DNA from: Lonicera japonica
Lineage: Eukaryota; Streptophyta; Magnoliopsida; Dipsacales; Caprifoliaceae
DNA length: 64,000 bases
Direction: 5' to 3'
NCBI GenBank assembly: GCA_021464415.1
Contig: CM038466.1
Location: 28,707,017 to 28,771,016, forward strand
The translations under genes were made by a program, and so were the position numbers. This document shows, one piece after another, positions 48,444-60,143 of this stretch. Position 1 is the stretch's first letter. Each line of letters begins with the position of its first letter. The notes under the pieces are model-generated. The model ran no database searches. It was not told where the DNA came from and saw nothing but the letters and a program-made list of their open reading frames with translations.

Positions 48444-49216
48444 GATTATTCCCCTGCTCTTGAAAAGGATTTGTCCTCAAATCCGTGCTATGTGTTACAC
48501 GAATTACCCATTCTTCAACAAAGCTAACCCTCAAATGCCACTTTGAAGCTTGAACCCTACCATGCCAATAAAACAAATTTTTGAATACTTACGATGCTGG
48601 ATATTCTGGCAAATCAAAGCTCATCTAACGTCAAACCATGATTTAATTTAATATGCTCTATATCATCAATCTTCAACTCAGCTCAAACCTTATCTTCTTC
48701 CTTGGTAGAAATATTATCCAAATTAACAACGTTAATAGAAGTCTCTTGCTTATTGACTCGCCTCTCAATTAAAATCAATTGGCTTCCCTCGATGCAGTTC
48801 TCACCCATATCCACACCTACGACGAAGTGCTTGCACTTGTGGTTCTTCAACTTGCACTAGAACTTCTTTATTTTCCTCTTCTTTCAAGCATGGAATTAAA
48901 CCTTCAACCCACAACTCACCTTCTTCAGCTGTCACTTTAATTTTCTTAATCTCATCGTTTCTGGCTTGTGCTCCAATGGCAGCTTAGAATAAATTTCCGG
49001 TTCATTCTCCAATAATGGCTTAGATATGGTTACTTTTTCCTCTTTTTTACAATGATTTGATTCATAAGAGGAAGCATTTGGACTTGGCTCTTCGCTGCCC
49101 CTTATATGGAATTCAAGATAAGCCTCCATCATTTTTCCTAATTGTGCCATTCTTCGGGATCATTCAAAGGAGTCTTCTTCTTGATATAACCCATATTGTT
49201 GTCTTGAACCCGACTA
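48444..49216 (-). pseudogene. 3' internal part of the family F element
   Basis: Minus-strand sequence between the assembly gap and the LTR. The polypurine tract lies at 48444-48460. One open stretch of 72 codons (48932-49150) is Glu/Lys/Ser-rich (EPSPNASSYESNHCKKEEK) and is not recognised. No pol motif is seen, so this is either the spacer of a large element or a non-autonomous derivative. Confidence 0.45.
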
Positions 49217-49316
49217 NNNNNNNNNNNNNNNNNNNNNNNNNNNNNNNNNNNNNNNNNNNNNNNNNNNNNNNNNNNNNNNNNNNNNNNNNNNNNNNNNNNN
49301 NNNNNNNNNNNNNNNN
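49217..49316. other. Assembly gap of 100 N
   Basis: Exactly 100 N, the usual placeholder for a scaffold gap of unknown size. Neighbouring sequence may not be truly adjacent. Confidence 1.
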
Positions 49317-49752
49317 TTTACATGTAAGCCATTTTCGATGGATTCACATGCTTATGTGAAAAATCATGAAATCATCCATATCCTCTGCCTGATAAACCTG
49401 TCTTTATACTAATATTTACACAGGATACAAAAGTGTTGGAGAATTTGGGGATTATAACTTCTTCATGACCTTTTCTTTATTTCATAAATTGATAGGGTGG
49501 TGTAACATTAAAGGGTAATTGTAGTTATATATTTATATATAATATATATTTTGTTTTAGTTTTATCCATATGTATGAACTACTTACATTATTTTAGTGAT
49601 GGCAAATTCATCATTTTCAATTGGAAAGTGTTTATGTAAGTACCCAAGTCCAAATTGTCAAAATCACACATTTTAAACTTGTGTTATGCATAAATACCTA
49701 TATTCTGTTGTTAGAGATTAGTATAACTTATTGATTTTATATCAGAAGATAA

Positions 49753-50543
49753 AACTCAGTGACAAAATTGGGATTAGATGATTTTTAATATGTCTATACC
49801 TTATCTGTGTTTAATATGACTTTATGTGTATAGTAAAGTCATATTATATTATTATGACTTTACAAAAATACTTGGGTCTTGTAAGTTTTCTTTCATTTTA
49901 TGCCATACTCTTTTTGGTTTTAGTCATATACTTATATAGATTTACATTATAATACATATTCTTATATAACGTCTAGTATAATATTTATCCTTTGAAATCA
50001 AGTTATTAAAACACAACTTGTACGTGGTAGTATATCAGTTGATAAGAACATTTGTTGTAATAACAAGACATGGGATATGAACAATCCATATTAACACATT
50101 TATTAAAAGCAGATGTTGTTTGCATAAATACATATAATATCTAAGTTGTTAGTATCTTATTAAAGCGTATATCTGACAAACATATCGATTAAGACACAAT
50201 TGACAGTAATCTCAGTGACAAAATTGGGTCATATAGATGTTTTTTAATATGCCTATACCCGATCTGAGTTTAATATGACTTTATATGTATAATTAAAGTC
50301 ATATTATCTTAATATGACTACAAAATACTTGGGTCTTGTAAGTTTTCTTTCTTATTTTATGTCATACTATTTTTAGTTGTAGTCATATATACTCATATAG
50401 ATTTACATTATAATATATCTTCTTAGATAACGTCTAGTATATTATTTATCCTTTGAAATCAAGTTATTAAATATACAACTTGTACGCGGTTATATATCAG
50501 TTGCTAAGAACATTTGTTATAATAACAAGACATGGGATATGAA
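49753..50543. repeat. Direct repeat of about 330 bp, two copies, left end of MULE
   Basis: 49753-50081 and 50209-50543 run parallel from CTCAGTGACAAAATTGGG to AACAAGACATGGGATATGAA, offset by 456 bp. Both contain several TATGACT/AGTCATA heptamers. No coding sequence. Confidence 0.88.
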
Positions 50544-51296
50544 GTCAATTGTGGTTATAATGTTATGGAGTTGAAAGGTTTTGATAGTAATTATGACTAC
50601 ATTTATTCGATCACAGTTATGTCCTAGTTAATGATTTATTTTTAATGACAGATGATAATTCCAAACAAGTTAAAGATATGCAGGAATCGACGAAATCACA
50701 TGAAAGTGAACAAGGTAAATATACAAATTGTCAATTTAGTATTACATTATATCAAAGTTTTTTTTGTTTTTTTTTTGTTTTTGTTTTTGTTTTGTTTTTA
50801 TTGTTGTTGTTGTTGTTTTTTTTATTTTTATTTTTTTAAAAAATTGATCAAATCATGTAATGTAGATAATGAAAAATGTGTATTGAATCATTCAGAAGAA
50901 TATTTTATTAAATTTATTATTGCTAGGGTGGACACATAGACAGGGGTGCCAAAGGGAAAGAAAAGGTAAACGACACCAAAAAGAACAGAGCAGAAGGTGG
51001 AAAAGTTAAGAAAAGGAAGAAACAAAATAGAGATCTAACTGAGTTTTGGAGTGAGGTAAGCTTATTCATGGTTGATAGTTCATAATTTTATTTTTTATTT
51101 TCACGGAGACGTATCATTCGAAGTGTTTGATTTCGTTTAATTTCATATAACAAGATGAAAGTCAATATATTGAAAAATTTGACCAATCAGGTCGTCGCTG
51201 TTGTCATTCTCTAAGCTGATGTCAAGTCTTGATGCTGATAAGAAAAGAATCAGACTTCAACATGAGAACCTGCTACGCATTACTCCGTTCTAGAAC

Positions 51297-51704
51297 TTGT
51301 ACTCGGCATACAAGTCAAAACTTGTGAATGATAAGCTTTATCACAAGTCTGATAAGCTTTTTGCTAAACTGATTAGGCATTATGACACTAAGATAAATGC
51401 TTTCCGGATTGGAGGAAGGGTTGTTAAATTCGAAACCAGGCAAATATGTTGTATTCTTGGGCTGCCCAGCAAAGGCGAGCAATTAACGATCTACACCCAC
51501 CAACAACATGAACACTCCTTCGGGAAACGGTATTTCAGTGGTTTGCGTCAACTATTTTTATCAAAGATAACTAGTACTATAAAAGATGTTGTCATGAGCA
51601 AGAATGAGAATGACGTAAGAGACACAGTGTCTTTAATATGTCTACATTTTTGTAACTCGTTGCTATTCGCGAATACCGGAACCTCCATAAATGGTACATT
51701 GTGA
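51297..51704 (+). pseudogene. DUF1985/mobile-domain-like exon of the ULP1-like gene
   Basis: Longest clean frame of the region (135 codons), between the stop at 51292 and a frame change near 51700. It continues in another frame as NIVGDIEKMASYNWAQVI. The domain is found N-terminal to ULP1 in plant transposon-borne proteases; its role is unknown. Confidence 0.7.
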
Positions 51705-52528
51705 ACATTGTTGGAGACATCGAGAAAATGGCAAGTTACAATTGGGCACAAGTAATTCGTGATCGGTTGTTCGATGACATTTCATAGAAACAACACCGAT
51801 TGACTTCTGTCATGGGATGCACCATAATTTTACTGGTATGCTCTCATTTCATATGTTTTAAACATCTTTACACCTAATTGTGAGTACTGAAAATATGGAC
51901 TTTTACAGTTCTGGCTATGTGAAGTGACCAATATCATTGATCCAATCAAGGACCGTACAAACATGGAGCCATGTTTCTTGCGTTGGGGACCTTTTAAGAT
52001 TGATTGCTACATTATCTGACGTTAATTTTGATAACGCTATTATAAGCAACATCCATTCGTAATTTATATTCGACACCTTGTATCATTGTAAAATCCATTA
52101 TATACAAATCAATTAACTTTAAGTATGGTATTAACAAATATTACCATTTAAAAATTATAGTCAAAGGCCCCCTAGAATGCTCGTCTAGTGGATTATTCAG
52201 ATTCAAGCGAAGAGTTAGACAAGCTTACTACGGTTCGAAAGAAGAAAGATAGAATTAACGTCCACAAGCGAGCCTCAATAAAAACGAGGCTGAGAAAAAA
52301 AGCAAAGGTTGATTGCAAAAAGTGTTTTATAGGAATGCCAAGGAAACAAAAATTGAAAATACCGGACTATTTCAAGGTATTAAGAATTTCAGACCTTATC
52401 CAATTTCCATTCATTCGTATGTAATTATTAAGTCTTTAATAAATTATCTTAATTCCTTCGTAAGTGATTGGGTGAAGTATTAAAGTTGTTAACACCGTTA
52501 GATCATATTACAGAAAAATGAAGATAAT

Positions 52529-53116
52529 ATGTCTGACAATGATTACTGCCCCGCAACTGAAGATGATGAAGGGAATGAAAGTGAGTTTGGGAGTCATCAG
52601 AGAATAAGTGGCAGTTCAGAGGAAGATTTACACATGAGTCCTTTAAATGATCCCACCAATTTGAGTAATATACGCACAGAAAATATGGGTGTTAATGATG
52701 TGAAATTTGTACCATTATCCCCGTTTGAGAAGGATTACGTCAGTGCAACCCCATCTCCTGTGAAGACGAGATATGATGGATTGAAGGACAGAGAACCTAA
52801 TTATGAAACAGAAAGGGAAGGAATCATCCAAGAAGATGGACCACATCAGGTGAAAAAATCATGCCGAATACGGAAAAGGGTGAATCGGGATGACAGTCCT
52901 ACCAAAACAAATGATTTCCCAAGAGAACTAGAAGATGATTCTGCAGAGTTTGACATGACTTCTCAAAAAGGCGTAAAATCACCGGTCCATGAAACGAATG
53001 ATAAACTAAGGTCTGAAAATGAAAAACAAGGCGTGTTAGGTGTACCATCCATGACTAGCCAGGTCAAACATATAGCGAGAAAAGATTTCATCATGCCGGG
53101 ACGTTTGCAAAATTGA
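52529..53116 (+). pseudogene. Acidic linker exon of the ULP1-like gene
   Basis: A 195-codon open frame starting MSDNDYCPATEDDEGNESEF, rich in Asp, Glu, Ser and Pro with basic patches (KKSCRIRKRVNRDD). No domain is recognised; it probably continues past a stop at 53114. It reads like the disordered spacer between the N-terminal domain and coiled coil of such proteins. Confidence 0.65.
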
Positions 53117-53469
53117 AGTAGAAGTGACAATGTCAATGATAACAAGGATGAGGATTTTGATCTGGTTAATACACATAATGTGTCTCCACAAACTGCTATG
53201 GGTGACATGTTTCAAAATGGTTGTTGAACAAAGGAAGTGGAAAATACTGAGATGAGCATTACACACAAGGTCAGGGAAGGAACTGAACAATCATGAACAA
53301 CGAATAAATTCGCCGATTGCTCCCATAATCAGGAAAAATAGTCAGAATGAAAAGAATCGTGGATGCAAGAACTAGATAAGTCATTAGATGATGATGACAA
53401 CCATGTTGGCGTGGACGTTGGGAGAATACGCATACTCCGCAATAATTCCAGAACACACCACCACAAGGG

Positions 53470-54346
53470 TTGAAGTTTGTGCCGTCATTCGATATTTCGT
53501 ACGTTCGAAAACTGGAGTATGATAGAAAGGATCTCCTAAGCAAGAACATTATTTTAAGTGATAGAGCTACAAAGCTAGAAATCCAAATGAAGGAACATTC
53601 TTCTAAACGTGATTATTGGGAGAAGTGTTCAAAGAACTCATATACGAGGTTAAGAAAGTTGAATTTTGAGTTTGATTGAGAGAAAACAAGGGATGTGAAG
53701 CTTCATGATGATAACCAGAAGCTTCGACGCGAGCTTGAATTAACACATGCCCAGCTGGCTATGAGAAAGAAGGAGGTTGTTGCAGCTCAGATAAACGCAT
53801 TTGAAGCATCCCTTGCAGAAGGCAGAAGGCGGGAGGCAGAAAGAAACATTCGATCTTCCTTCATTTGAGATATTAACTCAGGAAACAGCGAAACAAGTTG
53901 AACGGGTTAGTGGTATTGGTACTTCCAAATAGTTTGAGAACGAGTTAGTTCACAGTAGAAGGAATGCAGAAATTATTAACTCAAACTGAATGAGACGCAA
54001 GCATTGTTAGCTGCTTGTCAAGAGCAACTGGATATGCTTAGAGAAGTGAAGATTAAAATTAAAAATGAATTTCATGACAAATTCAAAGATCTTGAAACAA
54101 TTGAATTAACAGAAGCATACAAACGAATCACTAAGGGAAGCTGCAAAGATAATGCATGATGGCAGACAACTTTTGCAATCAAAGGAAAAAGAATTATGCT
54201 TGAAGGATGTGAATCAAAGGAACAAGATATGGGATATGGAGATTCTGATTGAGGAGCTCATACTGAAGAACAAAGTATTACAGTCCCAAATTGACTTATC
54301 TAACCCCCTCTTACTATGGGAAGATTTGTTTTTGTCTCCACACTAA
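53470..54346 (+). pseudogene. Coiled-coil section of the ULP1-like gene
   Basis: Reading across stops: YVRKLEYDRKDLLSKNIILS, KLHDDNQKLRRELELTHAQL, AMRKKEVVAAQINAFEASLA, and LLQSKEKELCLKDVNQRNK. Heptad spacing of Leu, Ile and Val with many Glu, Lys and Arg points to long coiled coils. Frame changes near 53680 and 53870. Confidence 0.6.
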
Positions 54347-54814
54347 TTAGTTAAGAACGTTAGAGCACGTCACAGAGGGGAGGAAGCTCCGGTAAATGAA
54401 ATCGTGCAAGGAGAGCCAAAGGTGAATGCTGATACAACACATAGGCAGGGAAGTAACGTTAATGAGGAACGAAACACTATGGAAAGAGCCAGAGTTATCG
54501 TTAAAGAAAAAGGGAAGAGAGTTGTACCCAAAACCGTTGAAATATTAGACGATGGCGACGATGATGAGGCCAGAGAGGTAATGTTCGCACCTCAGCGAAG
54601 AATTAACCTTGCCAAGCTTAAGGTGGCAAAAATTTTATCTGTCGAAATTAAGGAAATCATTAAGGTTTTTTGGGAAAAAACGTCACCAGAGTTAGTTAAC
54701 TTTTTGTCTTGTGTATTTGTTTACGTTTTCTGTAAAACTTATTTAAATAATGGTACGCTTAATTATTGTTAATTAACATCTGAAATTCATACACAACCTG
54801 AATGATGCTAGGGC

Positions 54815-55828
54815 AATCGTATAGGAGCGTGGACCAGATGCAATAACGTGCAATGACATAAACAAGATTTTGTCTGAAGGAGCATTAACAACTAAGGTAA
54901 GAACTTGATTAGTTCGGATAAAAAATCAGAATGTATTTGAATCTGAGTATAAGATGTTTGTACTATAAAAACTTACTATAATTTAATATACTGAATCATT
55001 CCCCATTTTAAATTCTGTAAATCATAGACGCTTACGATGAAATTCTGGGAAACGATGCATACATGCTGGAGAAGTAGCCTTTGCTCTGTACAATATTGTC
55101 TAGCTACGCTTGGGTAATGTTATTTACTTCATATACATAACCATCAATTAATATAAATATTGAATAGATATTTAATTTTTTTATGGAACTACACAGGTAA
55201 TGGTTGAAGGGAATAATGAAGCTAGAAAACAAAGATTAATACATGAACCATTGATGTGAACCTTCCATTCTGCTATACGTGTATTCATTCCATTGATACA
55301 CGAGAACAAAACGCATTTCAGCTTGCTATGTCTTGACCTTGATAGGAAACAAAAGGTGAAAGTATTCTTAAAAGCGGGTTTGTAAAGGCGTTAAGCTTGA
55401 GGGATGGTGTAACCAAATACACAGACCGTCCACTTGAAAGGGTTGAAATCAACATGATTAGCCAAATTTTACAAACGGATATAGATTACAAATTTAATGT
55501 TCCAGAAATTTGCCCTCAACAGGAAGCTACAAGGTATGTATTATGTCTACCATCCACAAATGTAAAGTATTTTACCGATCAAACAAATTTATATAATACC
55601 AAGCCAATAAAAAGGTTAAAGTACTCGTCATGTATTAAATTTCATGCGTGTAGTGTGGATTGTGGGGTTACAGTGCTATATTACATGAAGCAACTAGCAT
55701 TTGGGAAACAAATTGAGAAAAAATTCAAAAAGAGTACAATGCACCAGATGCTGGTTGACATCATAGAGACATTTTTGAAGAATAAGGATGCGATTGATCC
55801 ATTCCAATCACTATTAAGACATAGTTAA
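54815..55828 (+). pseudogene. ULP1 (C48) protease domain
   Basis: Members of the family remove SUMO or related modifiers from proteins. The catalytic His (THFSLL, ~55318) and Cys (DCGV, ~55657) are present. Exon structure uses GT-AG introns (54897-55027 region; after TACGCTTGG at ~55113; 55534-55653). The usual D-S-L Asp motif after the His strand is not found: the site reads KVKVFLKAGL and then hits stops. Premature stop at ~55258 (PLM.TFHS). Confidence 0.8.
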
Positions 55829-56951
55829 TTAGTATGCATTGGTATTATAGTAATTTATCGTTACTAAAAAATAGTAGTGAAATAATTGGGATTCGTGAGT
55901 TTGATGATTGCGATCGTTAAAGAACATTATTTAGTCCCAAACCGCTTAATGTTTTGGGTGTGATGTTTGCTGATACTATTAAATTTAGTGAATATTATTT
56001 CATAATTTTGGTTTTGGAGAACTTTTTTAATTGTATTTAACAAATGATACAATTATGATATCATGAAAATTTGTTTGGTATAATTATATGGATTTCCTTT
56101 GATGTCTTCATAGATTAAATAATTCATATCCCCGTGTATCGTAATATGATTCGGTATATAAAATGGGACAAGCAATATAAAATTAATTGGACATGAGTGT
56201 TTAATAGCTAAGTCATGATATAAAATTCAATTAATAAGGGGAATCAGTTAATGGCAGATTCGAAATAACAATTATACAATATATTTAGTTTTCTATTTTT
56301 GTTAAATTCAAATAATAACCCGTTATATATAATAAAGAGATGTTAATGTGTATAGCCCATTTTATACGTAACATAGTCATATCCCTTTGCAAATCCAATG
56401 GTTGATTAGTTATATTACGAAATCTATGAGATTGGTGTAGTCATAATAACATTGAGTCAAAAAACAAATTTTGTATTATTGTGGAAAAATGTACTGACTA
56501 AAACAAACTAAAATTGTTATGTTTGACAAACAACATGACTAGTACAAAAAAACAAATTAACCTGGATATTTTTTCAAACATATAATTAGAAGATGGATTT
56601 CTAACAAAATATAAAATGCAAATCTTTGATATTGACATAGTCATATTCAAATGAAGTAAAAGTAACTATAACAATACCGAAAAATCTTGGAAATCTTGAT
56701 ATCAAACAAATGATTCAAAGATGGTATTCGGACAATTTATTTGGTACAACTATCAGTATCTGACAATAAAATGGGATATAAAATGTTAAACTAACTACAT
56801 GGGGATTTAAATTTGAATTGAGAATGGAAATCAGTTTTCAATTTTTGTCCAATTTCCTTTTACAATATAGACAAGAAACCACTATATATAATACTTACTG
56901 CCGGATTTTATTATTTTAAAAAATAATTTCAAAGTAAACATATCTATAATA
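55829..56951. other. Non-coding interior of the MULE
   Basis: No coding similarity. Contains further AGTCATA heptamers at about 56376, 56439 and 56640, as in the two ends. Confidence 0.6.
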
Positions 56952-57338
56952 CCAAAAGATGCAGGGGTTCCCAAACGTAAGGGCAGTTCGTCTAAGAAGC
57001 GGGATCGGCCTGTAATTCGGCATCGAGCATTGAATATTCGGATCCCAAAACAACATGTAGACACAGACCCCCACAAGCAAGAAATTGATGCATCAAAAGA
57101 ACATGTTACTTCAGAAGACCAACTAAAAATTAAACAGATTATGGACATGCTTGCTGATGAAGAACAGAAAAACATCGCATCAGGCAAGTATGGCTCTAAC
57201 ATAAAAGGAAGTATAAGAAAAAGGGGTGGGAAGAAAAAATGGCGTGGGGATTCAAAAGTGTTTTGGATAGACCCATATTCCGGCCGGGTGGACGACATAC
57301 TGGAAGAACACCTTCTCCCAAGTTCTAAGCATGAATGA
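56952..57338 (+). CDS. Small basic hypothetical protein or exon within the MULE
   Basis: The open frame runs from before 56952 to the stop at 57336-57338: GVPKRKGSSSKKRDRP, then EHVTSEDQLKIKQIMDMLAD, IRKRGGKKKWRGDSKVFW and a final WIDPYSGRVDDILEEHLLP. It is rich in Lys, Arg, Asp and Glu and lacks stops for about 129 codons, though the first Met in frame is at 57030. A tract ending in GCAG before GGGTTCC may be a splice acceptor. The opposite strand has a longer frame (191 codons) but it is Phe/Cys/Ser-rich, the usual antisense of basic coding DNA. I do not recognise the family. It lies between the protease gene and the convergent transposase. Confidence 0.45.
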   Translation, partial: PKDAGVPKRKGSSSKKRDRPVIRHRALNIRIPKQHVDTDPHKQEIDASKEHVTSEDQLKIKQIMDMLADEEQKNIASGKYGSNIKGSIRKRGGKKKWRGDSKVFWIDPYSGRVDDILEEHLLPSSKHE

Positions 57339-57907
57339 TATAAACAAGCAGGAGAAACACTGAATGCTAGGAACATGGGAGCCCAAATTCCATAAAGAAT
57401 CAGTCTGATGATAGTAGTTGTAAAGAGTAGTGATTTATTATATGAATAGTGTTTCAATTATTTGTTTCTTTATGTAATTTGTCCCACAGATTGTTTAAAT
57501 AAGATGTTTGTTTGATTCATGTGCATCTACATACGTAATCTAATTGAAACTTAAAATTCATAACATTACATTAAAACACACAATAGATGTAAAAAGTAAT
57601 CTAAGAAATTTAAATCCAAGGATATTGGTGATTGAACATGAATGAAAAAACATGGAAATCATATATAATATATGCGGATATTATTAAAGTAATAAATTTT
57701 TGGACTTAAAACAATAAATATCGATTTTTCTGATGAAACCAACCAACAACACAGCAACAATGGAAATTAAAGTCAAATATAGAGATAAATTCCCCAAACA
57801 AGAAAAAATAAAAAATAATAACAAACTGTTTATGCCCTATAACAACATAGTTGCATTTTAGAATCAACACAACATATGATGAGGGGTAGTTTATTAAACA
57901 TAAATTA
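57339..57907. other. Convergent intergenic stretch of the MULE
   Basis: AT-rich, no features. It separates the plus-strand cargo genes from the 3' end of the minus-strand transposase and would hold both polyadenylation regions. Confidence 0.6.
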
Positions 57908-57930
57908 CTAAAGCATGTTCAAAACGAAAT

Positions 57931-60143
57931 ATGTCATATATATGGGAGCGATACCAGACCTCCTATTGTGACGGCCATATTGCTTACAATGTCCACATCG
58001 CCTAATTGGTTCGGCAAGTTCCCCATTGGATTTAATTCTGCTGTTACGAGGGAGTCCTGGCTGTTTCTTGGTGGTCGGAGGTAATGGGCACATCTCATCT
58101 GGCTGAAATGGCTCATCTTCGTCGAGTGACCGAACATGGTATATTGGGTACGAATAGACTTTACGAAAGACATCGGCACATAAATATGGGTCAACATAGT
58201 CATAAACATTTCCTCCAGTTTGACGAAAATCTGCAATTGCATGGAAACATAAAAACCCCGTTATGCTCCATATTTGCAAGAACACGATCGATCTGCTAGA
58301 TTAACTAAGAATGTTCTTTTGTCCGAAACCTCAAACAAAAAGTTTCCAGCTTGATGCACCAAGCAAGTCCTACTTTGCTTATCTAAAAGAAGCAACATTT
58401 TTTCTTGCGTCGGGCAAAGGACCGACTTCCATCGTTTCGCTTTAGCCTTATGCTCCCCAACTCAAGTCAACATCTTTGCCCTTACACCATCAACTAGTTA
58501 AGTAATTGGCAGGTGACGTTCTACCAAAATCCACGAGATAAATGACTCTGCAATGTTTGAACTCAACTCGCCATACCTTTGACCAGGAAAGAATCCATTG
58601 GCCCAATGCACAAGCAGCAAAAAAATGGAAAAACTCCTCAACAGGTTCCTTACCTTCGGTAACCAATTCATTAATGTATTTGTGAAGGAAAATGGTTTGT
58701 ATGCGTATGCACATTTGTTGAATAGTTCAACTAGTTTGTCCATCTCGTCATGCAATTTAGCACTTGGAAATTTAGCACATAAGTTATTCTTGAGATGGAA
58801 CAAGAAATTTGAATGTGGTGACATTGGGATACATGTTTGATAGCGTCAAGCAACCCTCGATTCCTGTCAGATATAAATGTAACAGTCCTTTGCTGTGGGA
58901 TCAATATTTCAGCCAACTTCTTAATGAACCAATCCTAATTGTCCCTGTTTTCAGCATTTACCACAGCATAGCAGAGTGGATATATGCCTACAAGTTAATA
59001 TACAAAAATCATAGAAACTTCTAAATTGATTACATAAATAAAAACTAATGCTGTATGAAATAATATTAAACATACATCAATAATTTATTAGCAAAAAAAT
59101 GACAAATGAAAGAGTATTAAGTTAGAAATGACTACCCCTGTCCCCATTTTTTGATGTGGCTGCCATGAGTGTTCTTTTGAATTTGTGCTTGAGGAACGTC
59201 GCATCCAGGCATAGCAATGGCCTGCACCATTGAAAACCTTGAATGAAACCTCCGGGTGCTATGAATAACCGTTGAAAACGATGTGTCTCGTTATCCAAAT
59301 CTAGTGAACATAAACTTCCAGGATTTGACTCCATGAACTTTTTACAGTAACGTACTAGTATCTTGTATATTGTTCATCATCCCCATATAGGTCTGTCCTA
59401 GTAAGCTCTCGACCGTACCATGCATTCCAATATGGTAGCACGACACCATAGGATTCTTTGAACCTACGAACAATGTCTTTCGCAGGAAGATGCGGCTCTT
59501 TGACTATTGTATCATAAATAAGTGATGCCATAATCTTAAATGTCATCATCTTATTGAGCCTTCCTTGAAATCTACCAATGCACGTGTGTTCATTATTCAG
59601 TTTCTTAATACAAAAATTACCATTGTTATGACATAGAACATCGTGCACATACCAATCACAGTGTTGCGACTCTCTCCCAGAACAAACTACAGTTACACGG
59701 CCAAATTCATTTTTCTTAAACTTGGCTGTGAATCTAATCTCAGTAGCATATAACTTTACCGTCCTTTAAAATACTTATGTACCACTAGGAAGCTTTTGGT
59801 TAACATGACTTATATAACTGCCCCACTCTTGTGATAGCAAGATAGGTTGAGACGATGGTTCTATGATATCAAATTCTGGCTCAGTATTCACTAGAGGGTC
59901 AGCAGTGATTACAATATTCGACGACGAGCAAGTGTCTACCACATTAGCATGAATAGTAACATGAACGGTTTTCAATTCAACAAGGCTCAGTGCAGCATAC
60001 ATGTACTCTATATCCATAACACTTTCGATCGCGTGCGTAAAATGTCCAGGAATTGTGTAGCTACTACTGAAATTGGAAAAGGAAAGTTGTGGAAACATTG
60101 ACCTTACTACATCAGAAAATAACTTAAAAGTACACGGTATCAT
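57931..60143 (-). pseudogene. MULE (MuDR family) transposase, degenerate
   Basis: Reading on the minus strand: N-terminal region (60143-59775), then the MuDR N-terminal domain TVKLYATEIRFTAKFKKNEF and VTVVCSGRE (~59750), CIGRFQGRLNKMMTFK, and the DDE core. First Asp: LLCLDATFLKHKFKRTLMAA (~59205). After an intron (59130 to ~58991) CYAVVNAENRDN precedes a TAG in place of the Trp codon before DWFIKKLAE. Second Asp: TFISDRNRGLLDAI (~58870). Third acidic residue: RYGELSSNIAESFISW (~58560). A SWIM zinc finger is split by a frameshift (CSC at ~58290, GFLCFHAIADF at ~58245), followed by DYVDPYL and a C-terminal knuckle RRCGHCKQYGRHNRR (57985). The triad survives, but several stops and shifts kill the frame. 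Confidence 0.9.

Larger units (their letters stand above)
50649..55828 (+). pseudogene. ULP1-like cysteine protease gene carried by the MULE, multi-exon, decayed
   Basis: N-terminal exons give DDNSKQVKDMQESTK and a basic stretch KKRKKQNRDLTEFW (50930-51052), possibly a nuclear signal. Next comes a DUF1985/plant-mobile-domain-like block (51297-52010): INAFRIGGRVVKFETRQICC, ILGLPSKGEQ, FWLCEVTNIIDPIKDRTN, CFLRWGPFKID. An acidic linker follows (52529-53116), then Lys/Glu-rich coiled coils (53470-54340). The C-terminal ULP1 (C48) domain covers about 54815-55828: IDAYDEILGNDAYML, then HENKTHFSLLCLDLD with the catalytic His, and VDCGVTVLYYMKQL with the catalytic Cys; the Asp cannot be placed. An intron at 55534-55653 (GTATGT..TGTAG) restores QQEATS to VDCGV. 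Stops at 51292 and 51786 and others show it is inactive. Such genes are known cargo of Kaonashi-type MULEs. Confidence 0.8.

Noticed and set aside
50645..50939. Frames through the T-rich stretch
   Set aside because: Poly-Phe/Val/Leu comes from an intronic T-tract (50758-50838); only the short flanking pieces fit the gene.
56882..57457. Minus-strand 191-codon frame
   Set aside because: Phe-, Cys- and Ser-rich antisense of the basic plus-strand frame at 56952-57338; it shows no domain and no intron logic.
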